A stretch of 11,661 nt of DNA from Planctomycetota bacterium (GCA_024278285.1 JAJRTM010000879.1:1-11661), one strand, 5' to 3'. Counted from the first letter of the stretch, positions 1 through 6,692 are shown. Notes: generated by a model not told the origin, from the letters alone. Numbers and translations are program-made.

Positions 1-1
1 G

Positions 2-883
2 GAACTGGAAGTTTCAATTCGTACTGTCTACCGTGATTTGGATGTTTTAAGATTTCTAGGCGTTCCCTATTACGATGAAGGAGATCAAAACTTTATCCGG
101 GTGCGGGCTGATTACCGGTTTCCGATATTGCCTTTGAATCAAGAGGAACTCCTGGGGTTAAGCCTGGCGAGTCTGCTGGCTAACTCAGACGGGTTGAATA
201 TCACTGCGGGGGCGAAGCCAACGATACGTAAAATCGCTGAGTATTCAAATGAGGAAACTCAAGAGTTAATCGATGATGCAATGCGATTGATGTCTGTCTT
301 TGATTTGAAAATCGCAGATCACAGTCTACACCACGATGCAATCAAAACCGTTCAGCTTGCTTTGATCCAGGGAAAACAGATCGCAGGAATGTACGAGTCT
401 CCCTATGAAGCCAAGCCATGCAAGCTAACCATTCATCCGTACCGATTCTGTTTGATCAAACGAGCCTGGTATATTATCGGGAATATTGAAGGCGAGCAGG
501 AAACGAAAACATTTCGAGTGGCTCGATTCAAAACGCTGCAAATGCTTAATCAACAAGCAACGGTTCCAGAAAATTTTGATATCCACGATCACTTCGGTAA
601 CGCTTGGGCAGTCTATCGTGGCGATGTCAGTTACGACGTGGAATTACGGTTTGAACCAGAAGCAGCCAAAGTAGTGACCGAAACGATCTGGCACCACACG
701 CAAAAATCAAAATGGCACAAAGATGGCTCAGTGACACTCACTTTCCAGGTCGATGGACTGGAAGAAATCCTGCATTGGATTTTAACGTGGACGGGGAAGG
801 TGACGATTGTGGAGCCGGGTGAATTGAGAAGCCGTTTTCGTGAAACGCTGGAAGCAGGAATTAAAATGAATTCGATTTCTTGA
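2..883 (+). CDS. WYL-domain transcriptional regulator (YafY-like), 5' end outside window
   Basis: Helix-turn-helix regulator with a C-terminal WYL sensor domain; WYL regulators bind DNA through an N-terminal winged helix and are thought to sense ligands, often nucleic acids or nucleotides, through the WYL fold. The open frame runs to the window edge and its first residues (SIRTVYRDLDVL, from about position 14) are the typical recognition helix of an HTH_11 domain, so the TTG at 38 is not the real start and the gene begins upstream. Counting from position 38, the WYL core is at about residues 110-165, with the signature-like stretch WYIIGN near residue 143-148 and FRVARFKTL after it. A WCX-type C-terminal region, with VSYDVELRFEP and EILHWILTWTGKVTIVEP, completes the family layout. 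The stop at 881-883 is followed 9 nt later by a dispersed repeat. The target is unknown; neighbours downstream look unrelated. Confidence 0.9.
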   Translation, partial: ELEVSIRTVYRDLDVLRFLGVPYYDEGDQNFIRVRADYRFPILPLNQEELLGLSLASLLANSDGLNITAGAKPTIRKIAEYSNEETQELIDDAMRLMSVFDLKIADHSLHHDAIKTVQLALIQGKQIAGMYESPYEAKPCKLTIHPYRFCLIKRAWYIIGNIEGEQETKTFRVARFKTLQMLNQQATVPENFDIHDHFGNAWAVYRGDVSYDVELRFEPEAAKVVTETIWHHTQKSKWHKDGSVTLTFQVDGLEEILHWILTWTGKVTIVEPGELRSRFRETLEAGIKMNSIS

Positions 884-892
884 AAAAGTAGC

Positions 893-918
893 CCCGCCTT
901 TGTCAAACCCTTCGGGTA
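893..918. repeat. 26-nt dispersed intergenic repeat, copy A
   Basis: First of three copies of a 26-nt element in this window (others at 3244-3269 and 3794-3819). It starts CCCGCCTTTG and ends CTTCGGGTA. It holds CCCG (893-896) and CGGG (913-916), which can pair across a 16-nt loop, and a short ACCC-TTC-GGGT hairpin at 907-917. It lies 9 nt after the stop of the WYL regulator and 44 nt before the next start, so it could act as a weak terminator or leader element. No T-run follows. Confidence 0.6.
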
Positions 919-962
919 TCAGTAGCAGTAACTGAATAAATCTCTCACTCGAAGGAAGAAAA

Positions 963-1442
963 ATGAACGTGACAAAAAATTTGACTTCTCAAGCGGAAAA
1001 GACCACGACAGAAAATCTAATTTCTCTTGCAGTTCTGGCTCTGATTACTCCACTCCCTTTGGTTATCCTGGCTCTGTTCTCAACAGGCTGTGCCGGGGGA
1101 ACATCTGGCACCAAAGGGGCAGCCAGACAGTATTTTTCCACAGAATTCAACAAATGGATCGCGGGAGAAGAAAGTGATGTTTCCACATTCCTCTCCGGGA
1201 TTTACAAAGCACCCATCGGATTTGATATTCGCAGTATTGTCAAAGTGAAACCAACAGGCATCGCGGTGCCGCTGGAAGTTTCCGCCAACCGCCCGGATGA
1301 TTTTGAAACCTGGCCCGCTTACAAAATCAATGTCGCTATTGAGTGGGAATCACAAGCAGGCTCGCCGATGGAAAAAGTGACCACGTACATTCTCACCTGG
1401 AATCCCCACAAACAAGAATGGTACGCGAAAGAAGATCGCTAA
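963..1442 (+). CDS. hypothetical protein with N-terminal membrane anchor
   Basis: A 159-residue protein of unknown function. The ATG at 963 follows a good ribosome site (GAAGGAAG, about 6 nt upstream). Residues 20-40 form one strongly hydrophobic segment (SLAVLALITPLPLVILALFS), followed by TGC at 41-43. This resembles a lipobox, but position -3 is Ser and the hydrophobic stretch is preceded by a long 19-residue polar leader, so a simple transmembrane or signal anchor is as likely as lipidation. The remaining 115 residues are soluble, start with a KGAARQYFSTEFNKWIAGEE stretch and contain alternating beta-like segments ending in TYILTWNPHKQEWYAKED. The layout suggests a small periplasmic or surface domain tethered to the membrane. 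No family recognised. Confidence 0.75.
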   Translation: MNVTKNLTSQAEKTTTENLISLAVLALITPLPLVILALFSTGCAGGTSGTKGAARQYFSTEFNKWIAGEESDVSTFLSGIYKAPIGFDIRSIVKVKPTGIAVPLEVSANRPDDFETWPAYKINVAIEWESQAGSPMEKVTTYILTWNPHKQEWYAKEDR

Positions 1443-1463
1443 AAAGAAGGATGCTTAACTTCA

Positions 1464-1497
1464 TTTGTGAATTTCGTTAGAATTTCTAATTCACAAA
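1464..1497. promoter_or_regulatory. perfect 10-bp inverted repeat between two hypothetical genes
   Basis: TTTGTGAATT (1464-1473) and AATTCACAAA (1488-1497) are perfect reverse complements around a 14-nt spacer. A second, overlapping palindrome, TTAGAA-T-TTCTAA, occupies 1477-1489, so two mutually exclusive hairpins are possible. It starts 22 nt after the stop at 1442 and ends 30 nt before the next ATG. It is AT-rich and lacks a following T-run, so an operator or mRNA structure fits better than a classical terminator. Confidence 0.5.
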
Positions 1498-1527
1498 ACT
1501 GCCACCATCAATACAGAAATCCTCCGA

Positions 1528-1911
1528 ATGACAGAAGAAGAAAAGCAACAGATTCTGAGAACATTTATCGACTGTATTTGTGCAGAAAAGGGGACAAAGA
1601 TTGGACCCGTTCGGGATCATTCCGGTTCAGATCCATCTGGCATTTGGATTCCAATCATGGGCGAGCAAGCCTACCTGGGAAAAACATTCGAAGCAGCGAT
1701 GTTGACTGCCCGGCTCTCCGATTGGTGGATTCTGCCGCGAGATGGGAAAATGCTCTTGGATGATATCGAATGGATCGAAGAACGAGCCACTCTGGGAGAA
1801 AACTGGGAACAGCAGGAAATTCCCATGTTCAAAGAAGAACGCAGAATCCGCCTCGCTTTTAATATCCAACTGGCAGTAAACGACGATCCCGATTTCTTAA
1901 AAGAAAACTAA
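1528..1911 (+). CDS. small acidic hypothetical protein
   Basis: A 127-residue soluble protein without signal peptide or membrane segment; no family recognised. It starts at ATG 1528 with the helical MTEEEKQQILRTFIDCICAE and continues with a charged, tryptophan-rich middle (SDWWILPRDGKMLLDDIEWIEERATLGENWEQQE). The ribosome site is weak (TCCTCC-like pyrimidines, no clear purine motif), so the start is chosen mainly because coding character begins there. Residues after about 105 (RRIRLAFNIQLAVNDDPDF) could be a beta-hairpin. Its stop codon TAA at 1909-1911 overlaps the TAG stop of the minus-strand gene that ends at 1908. It may share a transcript with the gene ending at 1442, but the inverted repeat between them suggests separate control. 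Confidence 0.65.
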   Translation: MTEEEKQQILRTFIDCICAEKGTKIGPVRDHSGSDPSGIWIPIMGEQAYLGKTFEAAMLTARLSDWWILPRDGKMLLDDIEWIEERATLGENWEQQEIPMFKEERRIRLAFNIQLAVNDDPDFLKEN

Positions 1912-3059
1912 ACAATATCGCTGCGAATAATCGACCATTCTTTATTGTCCCTCTTCACAATGCCAAAAATGATTCCTTCGAACAATTGACCAATCGCATC
2001 TTGAGAGTCAGCATGCTGAGCAAATGCCACCGCTTGTTTGTAATCATCCATGAAACGATCCTCGCCTCGGTCTTCGACCAATACGGCAAGCCAGGGACGA
2101 AAGTTCTGGAATTGGTCACTGAAAAATCTGCGACAACGATTTTGCTGAAGTTCTCCTGACAGCATTGTACCGTATAATAATATCTGCTGAAGTGCGGAGG
2201 ATGTCCAAGAGTCTCCTTTCATTTTAAGTTCAGTCCAGACTGGATGTCCCTGATAACGACAAAGCAAATCAACAGCCACTTTTCGAATATCCTGCTGCCC
2301 CTGATTCCAGCAAAAATGAGTACCAGTCAGTCGAAGTGGGCGTAACTCATAACCAACATATTCAAGATAGCATCCGTCAGTAATTTCTAATCGTTTACCT
2401 TGCTGGAATGATTCCCGAAACTGCTGACCATTGGGACCGAGATTCCCTTCACGGACACTATTTTGAATGAAATAATCACGCAACTCTGGTATTTGAGTAT
2501 ATATACTGATGGCCTGGCTGAACTGTTTCAACAATTGTTTCCCGGAGTTATTCAGATTATTACCATCCATAAATTTGAGCGCTCTTGAATGTCCGAGATA
2601 ACTGTGATAGAGGTCTGTTTCAACCGGCAATTGATTGAGAAGTGAATCGACATACATAAACTGAAAAGCGAGAGCTTGAAACTGGGGTAGCAGGCTGTCG
2701 TTTCTTTCATCGGCTTGAGAAACTTCCGCCAGGTGAATATCTCCGAGAATACGATGAACAAAGGAGAAATTCACCCGCCAGGAATTCATCTGTTTTGATG
2801 TCAGCAAAATTCCTGGAGAGGCGATTTGAAAGGGAATGTTTGAGGTGGAAAACACTTCAGGCTTTGAACCAACTCTGCGAAAACTGGCCTTCTGGAACGG
2901 GACTTCAGCCTTCCATTTCTTTACATTAAGTCGAATTGCTTCGGGGTGATCTTCGTTGAATACTGCATTTAACAGGAGGTAACGCCCCGAGAGCCTGTTC
3001 ATTACAGATAGAAATTCGCGGTTGTTATGAATCACAGTAAGACGTGAATTGGTATTCAT
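1908..3059 (-). CDS. putative PD-(D/E)XK nuclease-fold protein
   Basis: A 383-residue protein with a probable PD-(D/E)XK nuclease core in its C-terminal third. Reading from the ATG at 3059, VAVDLL places an Asp at 264, TELKMK gives the E-x-K pair at 277 and 279, and ALQQILLYGTML at 289-300 carries the Gln of the following helix often seen in this superfamily. An earlier Glu (YLEY, about 233) could be the helix-1 acidic residue. The N-terminal 220 residues are unrecognised and include a helical stretch (LAFQFMYVDSLLNQL). The ATG at 3059 is chosen because AAAGGA lies 7 nt upstream; a longer reading from TTG at 3095 has no such site. Known members cut DNA in restriction, repair or mobile-element functions, but no methylase or specificity partner is nearby, so substrate is unknown. 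Convergent overlap with the preceding plus-strand gene. Confidence 0.7.
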   Translation of the reverse strand: MNTNSRLTVIHNNREFLSVMNRLSGRYLLLNAVFNEDHPEAIRLNVKKWKAEVPFQKASFRRVGSKPEVFSTSNIPFQIASPGILLTSKQMNSWRVNFSFVHRILGDIHLAEVSQADERNDSLLPQFQALAFQFMYVDSLLNQLPVETDLYHSYLGHSRALKFMDGNNLNNSGKQLLKQFSQAISIYTQIPELRDYFIQNSVREGNLGPNGQQFRESFQQGKRLEITDGCYLEYVGYELRPLRLTGTHFCWNQGQQDIRKVAVDLLCRYQGHPVWTELKMKGDSWTSSALQQILLYGTMLSGELQQNRCRRFFSDQFQNFRPWLAVLVEDRGEDRFMDDYKQAVAFAQHADSQDAIGQLFEGIIFGIVKRDNKEWSIIRSDIV

Positions 3060-3243
3060 AAATTGGTCCTTTAGCGTGATTGGTTTGCACCCCAATCTGA
3101 TAAATACATTTCCATCAGCATCAAAGCAGTGGCAGAATAAGATAGCTGACTGACAACAGTAGGACTTGTTATTTCATTGATCGTCGAATTTAAACAGAAA
3201 TTTTGTGGCTCAAAACAATATCTCAATTATTCGAAATGCTTGA

Positions 3244-3269
3244 CCCGCCCTTTGCAGTTACTTCGGGTA
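3244..3269. repeat. 26-nt dispersed intergenic repeat, copy B
   Basis: Second copy, starting CCCGCCCTTTG and ending CTTCGGGTA. It differs from copy C at five of 26 positions. ACCCG (3243-3247) pairs perfectly with CGGGT (3264-3268) across 16 nt. Unlike copies A and C it is not directly behind a stop codon; it sits about 88 nt upstream of the lipoprotein start. Confidence 0.6.
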
Positions 3270-3283
3270 TTCAGGTTTGTACG

Positions 3284-3329
3284 AACTGGCTCTGGTCGTG
3301 TCTGATTGTCGGACAGACAGTTACCAGTT
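3284..3329. promoter_or_regulatory. nested palindrome in lipoprotein leader
   Basis: Outer arms AACTGG (3284-3289) and CCAGTT (3324-3329) enclose inner arms GTCTG (3300-3304) and CAGAC (3314-3318). The structure lies 28 nt before the start at 3357 and just before the ribosome site AGGGAGA. It could be an operator or a leader stem. It is imperfect, with internal loops of 10 and 5 nt, so chance cannot be excluded. Confidence 0.3.
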
Positions 3330-3356
3330 GCTCAACCTGATTAGGGAGAATGATTG

Positions 3357-3776
3357 ATGCGTCATGTTTGGATTTTATCACTGGTCTGTTGCCTGTTGCT
3401 GATTACTGGGTGCTTGGAAGGAACAGAAAAAGAGAAAGAAATTGTTGAAGAAGTTGTCACTGAGCCGGAGGCAAATGAAGCGGACGAAAGTGTTGGAGCC
3501 AGAGCTTATCTTCAGGGTTACATCGACCGCCTTCTAGGTGGGGACGAGACAGTAAAAATTAAAGTGCTGGGCTTCATGGGGGCAGATTTTGGAAGTTTTA
3601 ATTCTATTGAAATCATTTCTTGTCGGCAAAAGTATTCAGAAACAGGAGAGAAAGTAGACGGGACTTTCTTAATTCAAATGCACGTTATTGGTATTGATCA
3701 ATATTCAGGAAAGAGGATTGATAAAATATTCGAACGCCTTCTCATGGCTACAGGGTCTGATTACCTGATTATGTAA
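3357..3776 (+). CDS. small acidic lipoprotein
   Basis: A 139-residue probable lipoprotein. The signal peptide is MRHVWILSLVCCLLLITGC with a good lipobox (LITGC), so the mature chain should start at Cys19 and be anchored to a membrane. Next comes a Glu-rich linker (about residues 22-45, EKEKEIVEEVVTEPEANEADE), then a compact domain from about 47 to the end with SVGARAYLQGYIDRLLGGDETVKIKVLG and several beta-like strands. Length and layout resemble small secreted proteins that follow a linker, but I recognise no family. The ATG at 3357 is preferred over the TTG at 3354 because AGGGAGA at 3344-3350 is well spaced from it. A copy of the 26-nt repeat begins 18 nt after the stop. Confidence 0.8.
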   Translation: MRHVWILSLVCCLLLITGCLEGTEKEKEIVEEVVTEPEANEADESVGARAYLQGYIDRLLGGDETVKIKVLGFMGADFGSFNSIEIISCRQKYSETGEKVDGTFLIQMHVIGIDQYSGKRIDKIFERLLMATGSDYLIM

Positions 3777-3793
3777 AAGTTTCCCATGGCTGT

Positions 3794-3819
3794 CCCACCT
3801 TTGTCAGTTGCTTCGGGTA
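3794..3819. repeat. 26-nt dispersed intergenic repeat, copy C
   Basis: Third copy, starting CCCACCTTTG and ending CTTCGGGTA, between the lipoprotein stop and the tRNA. It differs from copy A at five of 26 positions, four of them clustered in the centre. The CCCG arm has become CCCA here, so the long pairing is weaker than in copies A and B while the CTTCGGGTA end is unchanged. Confidence 0.6.
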
Positions 3820-3836
3820 AAATAAGAGAAGATGCA

Positions 3837-3911
3837 GGAGACGTAGCTCAGTTTGGAAGAGCGATGGCTTGTAAAAGCTGTGTGTCGACGGTTCGATTCC
3901 GTCCGTCTCCA
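3837..3911 (+). tRNA. tRNA-like gene with apparent 8-nt anticodon loop (Thr-TGT or Tyr-GTA)
   Basis: A complete cloverleaf can be drawn. Acceptor GGAGACG (3837-3843) pairs perfectly with CGTCTCC (3904-3910), followed by discriminator A3911. D stem is GCTC/GAGC (3846-3849, 3859-3862) with G18G19 in the loop. T stem is GACGG/CCGTC with loop TTCGATT (3887-3903). The anticodon stem ATGGC/GCTGT (3864-3868, 3877-3881) pairs with two G-T wobbles, but encloses eight bases, TTGTAAAA, instead of seven. Reading TGT (3870-3872) would make threonine and GTA (3871-3873) tyrosine. The short variable loop (GTGTC) argues against bacterial tRNA-Tyr, which has a long arm, so threonine is slightly favoured. CCA is not encoded. 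It may be a genuine unusual tRNA or a decayed copy. Confidence 0.75.
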
Positions 3912-3960
3912 TTTCATAACTGGTATCACAAGAATGGATTCAACAGAATAAAGAAACGAG

Positions 3961-4581
3961 ATGCAGCAAACGCAACCATTCAGTTCAAATCGAATCGTTA
4001 TTCTCGATACCTCTGCTTCTATTGAACCTTCGAGAAAAGCGGATGTTCTTACTAAATGTGATGAATGGAGAAATAGCCATGGGAGGAAAGATTCTTCATT
4101 AGAACCCCTTGTTATTTCGGATGCGAAAATTGATGTTCTGCTCAAACTGGTGAATAATCTTGCTCATTTATATTCTCAGGATTATTTTGATTACTGGGCA
4201 TTGCACTTATTATTACGAGAAAACCTGGCAAGCACTGGGTTCGGCAATCATCTGGGACTCTTTCATCAATTTCAATCTCCAGAAAGCATCATTACTACGC
4301 AAAACAAGGAAGCTGACTGGTGGGTCTTCCTCTCTCCTGCAGGAGTGGAATTCGACGCCATGGACGAGAAACAAGTTCATGTGATCTTCGGGTTTGTCAT
4401 GTCAAAGCCAGATTGGGGCAGGAAACTGGAATTGAAACTCCTTCGGGAGCTTTCCGATAATATCCTGGAGGGGATCGAAGATCCAGCAGAATACTGGAAA
4501 TCGCTATCAACGAAAGAACCCTCTCTTGTTGCTTGTGAACTTAATGATCATTTCAATCGACACCAGCAGAAAGTAAATTAG
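3961..4581 (+). CDS. PTS EIIA type-2 (PtsN-like) domain protein
   Basis: A 206-residue soluble protein whose residues about 50-200 resemble the EIIA type-2 / nitrogen-regulatory IIA domain, which receives a phosphate on histidine from NPr or HPr and signals by protein contact. The key stretch is LLLRENLASTGFGNHLGLFH (residues 83-102), matching the family pattern of R-E, then S/T-G-x-G, then the active His; His102 holds the acceptor position although the usual Pro before it is Phe. VHVIFGFVMSKP, followed by LELKLLRELSDNI, matches the later strand and helix. The first 45 residues are extra and unrecognised. ATG 3961 directly follows AAACGAG. The stop TAG shares its last base with the GTG of the next gene, so the two are translationally coupled. 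Start is 49 nt after the tRNA. Whether it is still phosphorylated is inference; no EI or HPr gene is in view. Confidence 0.7.
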   Translation: MQQTQPFSSNRIVILDTSASIEPSRKADVLTKCDEWRNSHGRKDSSLEPLVISDAKIDVLLKLVNNLAHLYSQDYFDYWALHLLLRENLASTGFGNHLGLFHQFQSPESIITTQNKEADWWVFLSPAGVEFDAMDEKQVHVIFGFVMSKPDWGRKLELKLLRELSDNILEGIEDPAEYWKSLSTKEPSLVACELNDHFNRHQQKVN

Positions 4582-5888
4582 TGAATCAAATACAACTCAC
4601 CGTTCATCGGGGGACGCACGAAGTGGGGGGAACCTGCATCGAAGTTCAATGCGGCTCTTCAAGAATTATTCTGGATGTCGGTCTTCCTTTATTCAATGAA
4701 GACCGCGAAGCGTTTGACTCTTCCCAACTTCGAAGGATGACAAAAGATGAACTGCGAACCAATGGCATTTTACCAAATGTCTCCGGGCTTTTTGCGGATG
4801 GGTCGCCGCCGGATGCCATTTTGCTTTCTCATGCTCACATGGATCATACCGGGCTGCTTGGATATTCGCAGGAGACAATTCCCGTTTACACCAGCAGTGG
4901 CACAAGTAAAATGATGCTGGCTGGCGGAGTTTTTGCAGCACAGATTTCACTTCCGAAAGAACGATTTCAGGAAATGAAACCGGAAGTCCCGATCACCATT
5001 GGCGAATTGACCATCACAGGATTCCCGGTCGATCATTCCATCTACGGCTGCCTGGCCTTTTTAATCGAAGCGGGTGGGAAATCGATTCTCTACACCGGAG
5101 ATTTGAGACTTCACGGTCGCAAACCGGGAATGAATCGATCACTTCTGGAAGTCCTGAAGCAAAAGAAAATTGATGCTCTGTTGATGGAAGGAACTCACTT
5201 CGGTTTTCCGGATGGAAATCATTTGAACGAATACGAACTGGAAGAAGAAATCACGAAACAGATTCAACAAAGCGAATCTTTAGTCCTGGCTTCCTTCTCT
5301 CCTCAACACGTGGATCGACTGGTCGCCTTTATTCGAGCAACCAAGAAAACCGGACGAACATTCGTGGCTGATCCCTACACCGCGTTCATTCTGCATTTGC
5401 TCCAAAACGAAGTGAAACTTCCACAACCAGAAGCAAACGGATTGATTCAAGTCTATGTTCCCAAAGCGTATGAAAATTCTTCGCATGCTGGACGAGAAAA
5501 AATCATCAAGAAATTTCAACATGCCCGCATCGAAATGGAAACGATTCAAAAGAACCCGGAAAAATACATCATGATCTTCCGAGATTCCATGCTGGGCGAT
5601 TTCAATAATGAATTCCCGTCAAAAACGTCCTGTCTCTATTCCCGCTGGAACGGCTATCTGGATCAACCAGGCTGGAAAACCGTCATCGAAAAACTGAACC
5701 TCACCGACGGCAATCTGTCTGATGTACATACCAGCGGTCACATTCTCTCTCAGGACATCGTCAGTTTTGTAAAAGAGATCAACCCGGAAACGATCATCCC
5801 GGTCCACACCTTCGAGCCAGAACAATTTCAACAACATTTTGAAAACGTCACACTCATCAACGATGGCGAAACGTGGACGATCAGCTAA
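4581..5888 (+). CDS. RNase J-like beta-CASP metallo-beta-lactamase
   Basis: A 435-residue metallo-hydrolase of the beta-CASP class, which includes RNase J and CPSF-like nucleases that cut or trim RNA. The opening VHRGTHEVGGTCIEV (residues 8-22) resembles the G-x-x-E-I/V-G start of RNase J. The metal site is complete: HAHMDH at 84-89, His152 in DHSIYG, Asp174 in YTGDLR, and TSGH with His387. ASFSPQHVDRLVAFI lies in the beta-CASP part and IIPVHTF gives His409. It is shorter than RNase J (about 550 residues) and lacks its C-terminal domain, so it is a minimal form. GTG start at 4581, overlapping the EIIA-like stop as TAGTG. The pairing suggests the EIIA-like protein controls this enzyme, but substrate (RNA, DNA or a small molecule) is not proven. 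Confidence 0.85.
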   Translation: MNQIQLTVHRGTHEVGGTCIEVQCGSSRIILDVGLPLFNEDREAFDSSQLRRMTKDELRTNGILPNVSGLFADGSPPDAILLSHAHMDHTGLLGYSQETIPVYTSSGTSKMMLAGGVFAAQISLPKERFQEMKPEVPITIGELTITGFPVDHSIYGCLAFLIEAGGKSILYTGDLRLHGRKPGMNRSLLEVLKQKKIDALLMEGTHFGFPDGNHLNEYELEEEITKQIQQSESLVLASFSPQHVDRLVAFIRATKKTGRTFVADPYTAFILHLLQNEVKLPQPEANGLIQVYVPKAYENSSHAGREKIIKKFQHARIEMETIQKNPEKYIMIFRDSMLGDFNNEFPSKTSCLYSRWNGYLDQPGWKTVIEKLNLTDGNLSDVHTSGHILSQDIVSFVKEINPETIIPVHTFEPEQFQQHFENVTLINDGETWTIS

Positions 5889-5984
5889 ATGGCTGGATAC
5901 AAATTCAAAAAGAAAGGTAACGATGCCCCAAGAAAAAACGGACTACCAATTCCTGTAACCTGTCAGCAGGGGAATAATGCTTGA
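5889..5984 (+). CDS. possible 31-aa basic small protein
   Basis: A short frame starting ATG immediately after the TAA of the MBL gene, with no gap, and ending at TGA 5982-5984. It encodes MAGYKFKKKGNDAPRKNG followed by LPIPVTCQQGNNA, a basic, coherent-looking peptide. Its stop overlaps the next start as ATGCTTGA. The position between two genes on the same strand suggests translational coupling by reinitiation. It lacks its own ribosome site and is short, so it could be chance or the remnant of a longer gene. Confidence 0.3.
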   Translation: MAGYKFKKKGNDAPRKNGLPIPVTCQQGNNA

Positions 5985-6483
5985 AAGTCGCAGGCTGTAT
6001 CGCACGGCAACAATGAGAAGTACCAAAAAACCTTTCTCCGGTCCCTACTACTGGGTTCCTCTTCGTAACGGTCAATGGATGCTTTGTGAGTACGCAGAAA
6101 AATACTACAAAGAAAGGCACGCTGGTCACGTAAAAATCTGGCCGGAATTAGTCTTCAGTCTGGCCCGAGAATGGGGACTTCAAACAGATGGACCAAGAAA
6201 AGTATTAGAAAACGCTCCTTACGGTTTGCCACGCGGGCGTGTTGTGAAACTCGGCGAAAAAAAATGGGGCATCGCTCACGGCGACGATAACCCGGCTGGC
6301 ACTTCTCTGGAAATGGTCAAGAAAGCATTCAACCTCCCCAAAAAGAAAACAACCCTCTTCCTGGACGAACACGAACACGTCATCCCCGAGCACGTTCAAC
6401 TCATCCAAGAAGCCCTCAAAGCAACCTACACCATCCCCACCCCACCCGATCCCTTCGCAGATGAATGGGATGAAGGTTATTGA
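5977..6483 (+). CDS. hypothetical protein
   Basis: A 168-residue soluble protein with no signal peptide or membrane helix; family not recognised. ATG 5977 follows AGGGGA with a short spacer, and a second possible start is ATG 6013 (MRSTKKPFSGPYYW), where the obvious coding character begins; no ribosome site precedes that one. The middle has GRVVKLGEKKWGIAHGDDNPAG, a compact beta-rich stretch, and LPKKKTTLFLDEHEHVIPEHVQLIQEALK, ending in a Pro-rich acidic tail (TPPDPFADEWDEGY). It is the third or fourth gene of the run that starts with the EIIA-like gene (88 nt after the MBL stop), so it may be cotranscribed with that pair, though nothing in the sequence links the functions. Confidence 0.65.
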   Translation: MLESRRLYRTATMRSTKKPFSGPYYWVPLRNGQWMLCEYAEKYYKERHAGHVKIWPELVFSLAREWGLQTDGPRKVLENAPYGLPRGRVVKLGEKKWGIAHGDDNPAGTSLEMVKKAFNLPKKKTTLFLDEHEHVIPEHVQLIQEALKATYTIPTPPDPFADEWDEGY

Positions 6484-6493
6484 GAAGAAATTC

Positions 6494-6582
6494 GTAGGGT
6501 GCAATGCAACGCACCAGATTGTTTATCGATAATCAGTCTTCATAGGCAAGCAACCAAAAAAGTGCGTCACGACGCACCCTAC
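6494..6582. repeat. MITE/REP-like element with GTAGGGTGC terminal inverted repeats
   Basis: GTAGGGTGC (6494-6502) and GCACCCTAC (6574-6582) are perfect inverted ends of an 89-nt element. The 22-nt arms are inverted copies agreeing at 16 positions. Each arm is itself palindromic: GGTGC/GCACC at 6498-6515 and GTGCGT-CACG-ACGCAC at 6562-6577. Interspersed elements with TAGGGTGCG-type arms are widespread in bacteria. It begins 10 nt after a stop codon and lies ahead of the J-domain gene, and its hairpins may also end transcription. Confidence 0.7.
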
Positions 6583-6692
6583 AAACTGGACAAATTAACC
6601 GGAATGGTGGAAGTTACCATGAATGGTGGTTAGAATGCATCTCTCATTTTTGTTAATAGGCTGTGTGTTATTGGTTGACCAAGGGCGGCAAC

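Larger units (their letters stand above)
3060..3356. other. divergent intergenic region with repeat and hairpins
   Basis: About 300 nt between the minus-strand nuclease-like gene and the plus-strand lipoprotein. It should hold the promoters of both. I see no convincing -35/-10 pair. It contains the second copy of the 26-nt repeat and a nested palindrome in the lipoprotein leader; the rest is AT-rich sequence without open frames of note. Confidence 0.5.

Noticed and set aside
1467..1763. Plus-strand 98-aa frame
   Set aside because: It overlaps the more protein-like frame at 1528-1911 in another phase and is rich in Arg/Ser runs typical of a shadow.
3060..3095. Longer N-terminus (TTG at 3095) for the nuclease-like gene
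   Set aside because: AAAGGA stands at the right distance before the ATG at 3059, and nothing similar precedes the TTG.
6663..6692. GTG start giving ten extra residues to the J-domain protein
   Set aside because: J-domains normally start within a few residues of the N-terminus, and AAGGGCGG precedes the ATG at 6693.
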